From: Myxococcaceae bacterium
Lineage (GTDB): Bacteria; Myxococcota; Myxococcia; Myxococcales; Myxococcaceae
Direction: 5' to 3'
Length of the DNA stretch: 64,000 bases
NCBI GenBank assembly: GCA_003818285.1
Contig: RPRB01000003.1
Span: 1-64,000 of the forward strand
Shown: piece after piece, positions 55,119 to 64,000 of the stretch
Layout of the letters: every line of letters begins with the position of its first letter
Numbering within the stretch: the stretch's first letter is position 1
The notes under the pieces: model-generated
Seen by the model: the letters and a program-made list of their open reading frames with translations, nothing else
What the model was told of the DNA's origin: nothing
Databases searched by the model: none
Program-made: the position numbers and the translations under genes

Positions 55119-56471
55119 ATGAAGCTGGGGACACGGTGGCTGCCGGTCGCGCTGCTCGCCGCGTGCGGGACCGTCGAGCCCGGACAGGGCCAGGACCTGA
55201 GCATCCAGACGGCCGCGCTGCCCGACGCCGTGGTGGGACGGGACTATCGCGAGCGCAGCGTGGTGCTCCAGGCGCAGGGTGGGGGCGGTTCCCTGTCGTG
55301 GAGCCTTCCGCAGCTGCCGCCCTCCCTGTCCGGCTGGCTCAGCATCGGAGAGAGCACCGGTCTGCTCGAGGGAACTCCGCTGGACGTGGTCTCACCTGCG
55401 GCGGATTTCGTGGTCCAGGTCACCAGCGGGACCGCCCAGGCGCAAGAGGCGTTCAAGCTCGGCGTGGGATGCTCGGAGGGAGCCGCCAGCCCATGCGGCG
55501 TGCATGACCCGACGATGTGCCTCGCCGGCACGCGCGTGTGTCTGAATGGAAGGCTCGGCACCTGCGCCGCCGCTCCCGGGCGTCCGCCGTACGAGGCCGA
55601 CCTCACGCACTGCGGTCCGGACTGCGATCAGACCTGCTCCCGAACTTCGACCAACCGCTGCGTGGGGACCTGTGCCTGCGGAAGCGAGGCAGGGCCGTGC
55701 TCGGGAGGCGCTCCCGCCTGCTGCCCCGGGCCGGACGGACGCCCCGAAAGCTTCCATTGCGTGTCGCTACAGACTCCGGAGCACTGCGGCGCCTGTCAGA
55801 GCGCGTGCCAGTCGAGGAACAACACCACGCCAGGGTGCGCCAGCAGCCAGTGCATCTACGCATGCAGCTGGCCATACCGGAACTGCAACGGCGGCACGCT
55901 GACCACCGAGGGGCCTGACGCGGATGGATGCGAGACCCCCGTGGACAATGACCCCCGGAACTGCGGCGCCTGCGGAAAGGTGTGTCCGAGCTCGCTGCCC
56001 GGGAAGAACACCAGCGACGCGCCACCCACCTGCGTAGGAGGCGAGTGTCGCTACGACTGCAGGCTCCCGCAGTTTCACGACTGCCAGAACAGCAGTGGCA
56101 CGTGCCGCGACTACACGACGGATCAGGACGCGGACGGTTGCGAGACCGACTTCTCATCGGTCGAGAACTGCGGCGGCCGAGGCGCGTGCCCCGCGGCCGT
56201 GCCGAATGCGCATCGCATCTGTACCCTCAACTCGGGAACCGGTCAGTATGAGTGCGGCCAGAAGTGCAACGACGGATTCGACCCCGATCCCTGCGGCTCG
56301 CCGCCGGTCTGCAAGCCGCTGGGCGATCCCCAGAACTGCGGGTTCTGCGGCCGCGCGTGCCCCACGATCGACACGGAGGACCTGCACCAGGCATGCAGGA
56401 TCGGGACGTGCTGCGTTCAGGTCTGCGATCCGGAGCTGAAGCCTCCCTGCGAGCCCGAGCACTGCGAGTGA
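55119..56471 (+). CDS. Cys-rich surface lipoprotein with putative Ig and DADGCET/NCGxCG repeats
   Basis: MKLGTRWLPVALLAACGTVEPGQG lipobox; DADGCETPVDNDPRNCGACGKVC, DADGCETDFSSVENCGGRGAC, GDPQNCGFCGRAC. Confidence 0.78.
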   Translation: MKLGTRWLPVALLAACGTVEPGQGQDLSIQTAALPDAVVGRDYRERSVVLQAQGGGGSLSWSLPQLPPSLSGWLSIGESTGLLEGTPLDVVSPAADFVVQVTSGTAQAQEAFKLGVGCSEGAASPCGVHDPTMCLAGTRVCLNGRLGTCAAAPGRPPYEADLTHCGPDCDQTCSRTSTNRCVGTCACGSEAGPCSGGAPACCPGPDGRPESFHCVSLQTPEHCGACQSACQSRNNTTPGCASSQCIYACSWPYRNCNGGTLTTEGPDADGCETPVDNDPRNCGACGKVCPSSLPGKNTSDAPPTCVGGECRYDCRLPQFHDCQNSSGTCRDYTTDQDADGCETDFSSVENCGGRGACPAAVPNAHRICTLNSGTGQYECGQKCNDGFDPDPCGSPPVCKPLGDPQNCGFCGRACPTIDTEDLHQACRIGTCCVQVCDPELKPPCEPEHCE

Positions 56472-56539
56472 GCGCGCACTCGGGCGGCTCGTCACGCAGG
56501 GCTGGAGATGTTCGCCGAGGGAGCCTAGGGTCGCCGTGA

Positions 56540-57697
56540 ATGGAACGGAGAACCATCGAGCCCTTCCGTGCGAGCGTGCCCGAGCGGGTGCTGGCCGACC
56601 TGCGCGAGCGACTCGCGGGCACCCGGTGGCCGGAGCCGGTGGCCGGGGTCGGCTGGAGCGAGGGAGTCGACCAGGCGTGGCTCCGCCGGGTGGTGACGCA
56701 CTGGGAGCGACGGTTCGACTGGCGAGCACACGAGGCCCGGCTCAACGCGCTCCCGCAGTTCCTCGTCGGGGTCGGTGACACCCGGATCCACTGCATTCAC
56801 CTGAGGGGGCGTGGGCCGAAGCCGATGCCGCTGATCCTCACCCACGGATGGCCGGGGTCGGTCTTCGAGATGCTCGCGATCATCCCGATGCTCGCGGACC
56901 CCGTCGCGCACGGCGGCTCGGCGCAGGACAGCTTCGACGTGGTGGTGCCGTCGATTCCGGGATACGGCTTCTCGGATCGGCCGACCTCGCCCGGGATGTC
57001 GAATTCCGTGATGGCCGATCTCTGGGTGGGCCTCATGGAGCAGCTCGGGTACTCCGGCTTCGCCGCCCAGGGGGGTGACTGGGGCGCCGGCATCTCGACG
57101 TGGATCGCGCGGAAGGCTCCCGAGCGACTGGTCGGGCTGCACCTCAACTACATTCCGGGCTCGTTCCGGCCGTGGGTGGAGAGCGAGGCCGCGCTGGGCG
57201 CCGAGGAGCGCGCCTTCCTCGCCGACAATGCACGGTGGTTCGAGGAAGAGGGAGCGTACGGGCACCTCCAGGCGACGCGGCCGGGGACGCTCGGCATCGC
57301 GCTCACCGATTCGCCGGCCGGCCTCGCGGCGTGGATCCTGGAAAAAGTGCGCGCCTGGGCCGACTGCGACGGAGATATCGAGTCACGGTTCTCGCTCGAC
57401 GAGCTCCTGGCGAACGTCACGCTGTACTGGGTGACGAACACCGCCGCGTCGTCGGTGCGCCTCTACCGTGAATCGAAGCTCACCCCGCTGCAGCTCGGGC
57501 CGGGAGAGCGCATCCGCGTCCCGATGGGCTACGCCCACTTTCCGCTCGAGGCGCCGTCGCCACCTCGCCGCTGGGTCGAGCGCGGCTACGAGGTCCGGCG
57601 GTGGACCGACATGCCCCGCGGCGGGCACTTTGCCGCGTGGGAGGAGCCGGAGCTACTGGCGCAGGACATCCGCGAGTTCTTTAGGCCGCTCCGCTGA
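56540..57697 (+). CDS. Epoxide hydrolase (EHN N-terminal domain plus alpha/beta hydrolase)
   Basis: IEPFRASVPERVLADLRERLAGTRWPEP...GWSEGVDQAWLRRVVTHWERRFDWRAHEARLNALPQFLV; LTHGWPGSVFEMLAIIPML; AQGGDWGAGI. Confidence 0.93.
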   Translation: MERRTIEPFRASVPERVLADLRERLAGTRWPEPVAGVGWSEGVDQAWLRRVVTHWERRFDWRAHEARLNALPQFLVGVGDTRIHCIHLRGRGPKPMPLILTHGWPGSVFEMLAIIPMLADPVAHGGSAQDSFDVVVPSIPGYGFSDRPTSPGMSNSVMADLWVGLMEQLGYSGFAAQGGDWGAGISTWIARKAPERLVGLHLNYIPGSFRPWVESEAALGAEERAFLADNARWFEEEGAYGHLQATRPGTLGIALTDSPAGLAAWILEKVRAWADCDGDIESRFSLDELLANVTLYWVTNTAASSVRLYRESKLTPLQLGPGERIRVPMGYAHFPLEAPSPPRRWVERGYEVRRWTDMPRGGHFAAWEEPELLAQDIREFFRPLR

Positions 57698-57774
57698 GCA
57701 CCGCGGTTCGCGGAATGAGCCCCACGAACGAGGAGTCTGGCACCGCTGGCGACGGCCCGCTCATCGACCGCGGG

Positions 57775-59997
<2,223 letters not shown>

Positions 59998-59998
59998 G

Positions 59999-60652
59999 TC
60001 AGTGGAGGAACGAGGCCAGCACCCGGCGGCCGTCGGCATTGCCGAGCAGCGGCTCGGCGTTCCGCTCGGGGTGGGGCATCATCCCCAGCACGTTCCCCGA
60101 GGAGTTCACGATGCCGGCGATGTCCGCCCGGCTCCCGTTGGGATTCTGGAGGTAGCGGAAGACCACCTGGCCCTCGCCCTCGAGCCGCTTCAGCCCCTCG
60201 TCGTCGATGAAGTAGTTCCCGTCGCCGTGGGCGATGGGGATCCTGAACGTCTCGCCCGGCGTCAGCTCCGAGGCGAAGCGCGTCCGCGCCTTCTCGGTGC
60301 GGAGCACCACGTCCTGGCAGATGTACTGCCGATTCGCGTTCTGGAGCAGCGCGCCGGGCAGCAGCCCCGCCTCGGTGAGGATCTGAAAGCCGTTGCAGAT
60401 GCCGATGACCGGCCCGCCCTTCTTCGCGAAGGCGGCCACCTCCTCCATCACCGGCGCGAAGCGCGCGATGGCCCCGCAGCGCAGGTAGTCCCCGTAGCTG
60501 AACCCGCCGGGGAGGATGATGAGCTCGCTGCCGCGAAGGTCATGGTCCTTGTGCCACAGCATCTGCGGCTGGTGGCCGAGGACCTGCCCCGCCGCGTGAA
60601 AGGCGTCCTCGTCGCAGTTGCTGCCGGGGAAGACGACGATCCCGACCTTCAT
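59999..60652 (-). CDS. purQ: Phosphoribosylformylglycinamidine synthase subunit PurQ
   Basis: [82 protein letters not shown]. Confidence 0.97.
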   Translation of the reverse strand: MKVGIVVFPGSNCDEDAFHAAGQVLGHQPQMLWHKDHDLRGSELIILPGGFSYGDYLRCGAIARFAPVMEEVAAFAKKGGPVIGICNGFQILTEAGLLPGALLQNANRQYICQDVVLRTEKARTRFASELTPGETFRIPIAHGDGNYFIDDEGLKRLEGEGQVVFRYLQNPNGSRADIAGIVNSSGNVLGMMPHPERNAEPLLGNADGRRVLASFLH

Positions 60653-60888
60653 CCGATCTCCACCCGGAAGTTCTCCACCACCGTGTTGGCGAGGAGCTTC
60701 CGGCACATCTCCTCCACCTGGGCCCGGGCCTCGGGGCCACTCCCGTCGGGGAGCTGCAGCTCGATGTACTTGCCCAGCCGGACACCGGAGACCTGGCCGA
60801 AGCCCAGCGCGTGGAGGCTGCCCTCCACGGCCTTGCCGGCCGGGTCGAGCACCCCTGGCTTCAGCGTCACGTACACCCGTGCGAGCAT
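60649..60888 (-). CDS. purS: Phosphoribosylformylglycinamidine synthase subunit PurS
   Basis: MLARVYVTLKPGVLDPAGKAVEGSLHALGFGQVSGVRLGKYIELQLPDG; ATGA overlap with purQ. Confidence 0.95.
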   Translation of the reverse strand: MLARVYVTLKPGVLDPAGKAVEGSLHALGFGQVSGVRLGKYIELQLPDGSGPEARAQVEEMCRKLLANTVVENFRVEIG

Positions 60889-61031
60889 GTCTCCTCCGGT
60901 GCGACGCGCAGCGGGGGGCCGCGGGTCGGCGCCGCCTCTATCAGCCGTGCGAGGAGGCGTCCACCCGTGTCTTAACGCGGGGTTAGAGTGTCGGCCAGCA
61001 CAGTTGGGACCGGCGTGCTAACGCTAGTTCG

Positions 61032-62366
61032 ATGCCGTCCTGGGCGATGTGGCCCGGGTGCGTCGCCCTCCTCCTGGTCCGCGCCCTCATGGCCGCAGCG
61101 GAGTCGGCGCTCTCGGGCGTCTCCGAACTGAAAGCCAAGGAACTCGCCACCCAGCACGGGAGGGCAGGCCGCCGTGTGCTCCGCCTGCGTACCCAGCGGG
61201 AGATGACGGCCTCGGCCCTCCGCATCGGGATGGTCCTCAGCGGATTCCTGGCCGCCGGCGTCGGGGCCCTCGCCCCCCCGGCGATGGTGCAGTTCGACGT
61301 GTCCCGGCTGGGCGGCATCGGAGGCGCGCTGGCTGCCCCCCTGGCGGGCGTGCTGTTCGTGGGCCTCCTGGCCACGGTGGCCGACGTGACTGCCCGGGCC
61401 ATCGCCAGCACCGACCCGGAGGCCGCGGCGCTGAAGCTCTCCTGGCTCCCTGCCCTGCTCTCCTGGCTGCTCGGCCCGTTCGCCCGCGTGCTGCTCGGCG
61501 GGGTCAACCTCCTGCTCCGGCCCTTCGGGATCCGCGCGCGCTTCGAGCCGCCCCCGCCTCCGCTCGCGGAGCTGGAGCGGATGCTCGCCGCCCAGGCCGC
61601 GAACCGGACGGTGGACGCGAGCGCGCCCGAGCTCATCCGGAGCGTGTTCGAGCTCTCGGACAAGCGCTGCCGGGACGTGATGGTCCCCCGGACCGAGGTG
61701 GTGGCGGTGGAGATCTCCACCCCGCCCATGGAGATCCTCCGGATCCTCGCCGAGGAGAGCCACAGCCGGATCCCGGTCTACCGGGACGACATCGACCACA
61801 TCGTCGGCGTGCTGCACGCGCGCGACCTCATCCCGCTGTTGCAGCACCCGGAGCTCATCGTCATCCAGGACCTGGTGCGGCCCGCGGTGTTCGTGCCCTG
61901 GATCAAGCCGGTGGGAGACCTGCTCCGCGAGATGCAGAAGCGGCGGATCCACATGGCGATGGTCACCGACGAGTACGGCGGGTTCATGGGCGTGGTGACG
62001 CTCGAGGACATCCTCCGGGAGATCGTCGGGGACATCGCGGACGAGTTCGAGCAGACCGAGCAGCCCATCGAGAAGCAGCCCGACGGCTCCTTCCTGGTGG
62101 ACGCGATGCTGGACGTCGACGAGTTCGCCGAGGCCTTCGGGCTTCCCCTGCCCGACGGAGAGTACGCGACGCTCGGCGGATACCTGAGCTCGCTCTCCGG
62201 GAGCATCCCCGAGGTCGGCGACCGGTTCACCTACGACGGCTGGCAATTCACCATCGCCTCGAAGCAGGGACCCCGGCTCGGCCGGGTGCGGATGACCCGC
62301 CTCAAGGCGCCCGCCGCCCCCTCCTCCCGCGAGGGCGGGACGCAGCCGAGCACCGCCACCGGCTGA
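61032..62366 (+). CDS. CNNM/HlyC-CorC family transporter (CBS domains)
   Basis: LMAAAESALSGVSELKAKELATQHGRAGRRVLRL; RDVMVPRTEVVAVEISTPPMEILRILAEESHSRIPVYRDDIDHIVGVLHARDLI; VTDEYGGFMGVVTLEDILREIVGDIADEFE. Confidence 0.92.
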   Translation: MPSWAMWPGCVALLLVRALMAAAESALSGVSELKAKELATQHGRAGRRVLRLRTQREMTASALRIGMVLSGFLAAGVGALAPPAMVQFDVSRLGGIGGALAAPLAGVLFVGLLATVADVTARAIASTDPEAAALKLSWLPALLSWLLGPFARVLLGGVNLLLRPFGIRARFEPPPPPLAELERMLAAQAANRTVDASAPELIRSVFELSDKRCRDVMVPRTEVVAVEISTPPMEILRILAEESHSRIPVYRDDIDHIVGVLHARDLIPLLQHPELIVIQDLVRPAVFVPWIKPVGDLLREMQKRRIHMAMVTDEYGGFMGVVTLEDILREIVGDIADEFEQTEQPIEKQPDGSFLVDAMLDVDEFAEAFGLPLPDGEYATLGGYLSSLSGSIPEVGDRFTYDGWQFTIASKQGPRLGRVRMTRLKAPAAPSSREGGTQPSTATG

Positions 62367-62415
62367 CATCTCTTCCTGTTTCGCCAACCGTGTTCCCGAA
62401 ACGCCGACGGACGAT

Positions 62416-63333
62416 CTAGCGCCCAAGGAGCGGATTGAGCGCCTCGACCGTGAGCGGCCACCCGTTGCGCCGGGCGACCAGCTGGAGCGCGCGGGCGAAC
62501 TCCGGTGCGCTCTGGAAGCGCCTCTCCCGGTCGGCGAACGTGGCCTGCCGCACCACGCGCGCGAGGTACTCGGGAACGCCAGGACGGAGCGGCTCCAGCA
62601 GCGGGATCTGCGCGTCACGGACCCGGGCGAGGAGATCCAGCTCGCTCGCCTGCGGGAACAGCCGCCGGTTCGCCACCAGCTCCCAGAGGATGATGCCCAC
62701 CGAGTACAGGTCGCTCCGCGGGTCGACCGCCTCGCCCACCACCTGCTCCGGGCTCATGTAGGCCACGGTCCCCCGGAGCGCCCCCTGCTCGGCCCGCGGG
62801 AAGCCGTCGAACTCGGCGATGCCGAAGTCGGTCAGCTTCACGTCGCCCGTCACCGAGAGGAGCACGTTGGAGGGATTGACGTCGCGGTGGACCAGGGGGA
62901 CCGGCGGGCTCGCCCCGATCCCTCCATGCAGGTACCCGAGCGCGTCCAGCAAGCACCAGCCGATGTAGTTCACCGCGGGCAGCGGCATCGGCGTCCCCGA
63001 CTGGATGAGCAGCTCGAGGAAGTAGCCCAGGGTCCGCCCCGGAACGAGCTCCTGGACCATCAGGTAGTCCGCTCCCGACTTGAAGCAGCGGAAGGTCCGG
63101 ACCAGGTGCTTGTGCTGGAGGCGGACGGCGATCTTCGCCTCGTCGATGAAGTGCTTCACGTGCGCGCCGTCGTTCCGGTACGCCGGGAGCAGCCGCTTGA
63201 GGACCACCTCGGGGCCCTCCCCCGCCCCGGGGGTGGTCGAGGGGAGGGGCCGGGCCTGGTAGACCTCGGCCATCCCGCCCACCGCGAGCCGGCCCACGAT
63301 CTCGTACCCTCCGAGCTCCCGCTCCAGCGGCAC
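62416..63333 (-). CDS. Serine/threonine protein kinase
   Basis: VPLERELGGYEIVGRLAVGGMAEVYQARP; VLKRLLPAY; LVHRDVNPSNVLLSVTGDVKLTDFGIAEFDG; GTVAYMSPEQVVGEAVDPRSDLYSVGIILWELV. Confidence 0.92.
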   Translation of the reverse strand: MPLERELGGYEIVGRLAVGGMAEVYQARPLPSTTPGAGEGPEVVLKRLLPAYRNDGAHVKHFIDEAKIAVRLQHKHLVRTFRCFKSGADYLMVQELVPGRTLGYFLELLIQSGTPMPLPAVNYIGWCLLDALGYLHGGIGASPPVPLVHRDVNPSNVLLSVTGDVKLTDFGIAEFDGFPRAEQGALRGTVAYMSPEQVVGEAVDPRSDLYSVGIILWELVANRRLFPQASELDLLARVRDAQIPLLEPLRPGVPEYLARVVRQATFADRERRFQSAPEFARALQLVARRNGWPLTVEALNPLLGR

Positions 63334-63428
63334 GGGACCGAGTGTAGCGCGCCTGACCTGCCGCCCGACGGTTCCTGTGGAAATCGGTCCCCGACCGACG
63401 CATTGTGCGCGCACCTCAGAGGAGTTCG

Positions 63429-63758
63429 ATGATCTTCACGCCGGAACTGGTGTCTGGAGTCGGGGCGCTGCTGTTCACCGCCATCGGGATCATCGTCGGG
63501 CTGCTCGGCCCGGAGCTGCTCCTGCCCCCCTGGCGGATCTTCGGCGCGCGCTCGGTGCCCCTCTCGCGCTTCGCCTCGGTCGGCCTGGGCCTGTTCGGTG
63601 GCTTCACCGCGGGCCTCCTGACCCCGTTCTTCGCCCCCGCGGGGCAGATGTTCTACCCGGTGTGGTGGGGCTTCCTCCTCGCCGCGGCCAATGCCGGCGG
63701 AGTGGTGTTCACCGGGGCGATGATCGCCTCGGTGCCGGACCGGAACGCCGGGTACTAG
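63429..63758 (+). CDS. Hypothetical 3-TM membrane protein
   Basis: MIFTPELVSGVGALLFTAIGIIVGLLGPELLLPPWRIFGARSVPLSRFASVGLGLFGGFTAG.... Confidence 0.6.
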   Translation: MIFTPELVSGVGALLFTAIGIIVGLLGPELLLPPWRIFGARSVPLSRFASVGLGLFGGFTAGLLTPFFAPAGQMFYPVWWGFLLAAANAGGVVFTGAMIASVPDRNAGY

Positions 63759-63776
63759 CCTCGGTCCCCGGGCGGC

Positions 63777-64000
63777 TCAGGGGTCCCGGGGAGTGCCCAT
63801 CGGGTCCTCCCAGCCGCCCAGGTCCGCCGCGAGGCGCTCGGCCTCGCGCGGGCCCCAGCTCCCCGGCTCGTAGAACTGGAGCGGGGTGACGTTGTCCAGC
63901 ACGGGCTCGACCACCGCCCAGGCGGCCTCGACCGCGTCCTGGCGGACGAAGAGCGTCGCATCGCCGTTCATCGCGTCGGTGAGCAGGCGCTCGTAGGCGT
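63777..64000 (-). CDS. zwf: Glucose-6-phosphate 1-dehydrogenase, C-terminal part (truncated by window edge)
   Basis: Minus-strand [67 protein letters not shown]6PD C-terminus. Confidence 0.92.
   Translation of the reverse strand, partial: AYERLLTDAMNGDATLFVRQDAVEAAWAVVEPVLDNVTPLQFYEPGSWGPREAERLAADLGGWEDPMGTPRDP

Overview
High-GC, gene-dense chromosomal window. Gene style (PEGA/TPR proteins, DxDC lipoproteins, Cys-rich surface lipoproteins, many sensors and Ser/Thr kinases) suggests a myxobacterium-like deltaproteobacterium; this is inference. I support about 60 protein genes, two of them cut by the window edges (an Lhr-type helicase on the left, a glucose-6-phosphate dehydrogenase on the right). 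I saw no rRNA, tRNA, CRISPR array, prophage or transposase. Recognisable modules: E1 alpha/beta of a branched-chain 2-oxoacid dehydrogenase; a kynurenine -> 3-hydroxyanthranilate -> meta-cleavage operon (about 18.0-25.6 kb); moaA; a membrane proteostasis block HtpX/PGPGW/TerC/FtsH; threonine catabolism kbl-tdh; a surface/lipoprotein block (48.9-56.5 kb); and purSQL. The most interesting unexplained items are: (1) a small antisense locus at 6.1-6.3 kb with a 12-nt perfect Shine-Dalgarno (a 16S 3'-end mimic on the other strand), a 14-codon ORF and a strong terminator; (2) two intergenic arrays built on the palindromic word CGAGGTGTC-n-GACACCTCG with locus-specific duplicated spacers; (3) a kynurenine operon ending in an SDR whose YxxxK catalytic pair is replaced; (4) a TerC-FtsH 4-nt overlap beside HtpX; (5) an HTH plus multi-CxxC protein; (6) an alternating-strand envelope gene block sharing N- and C-terminal modules; (7) a single-base frameshift in a tandemly duplicated outer-membrane protein gene. 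All calls come from reading the sequence and supplied ORF translations; no searches were run.
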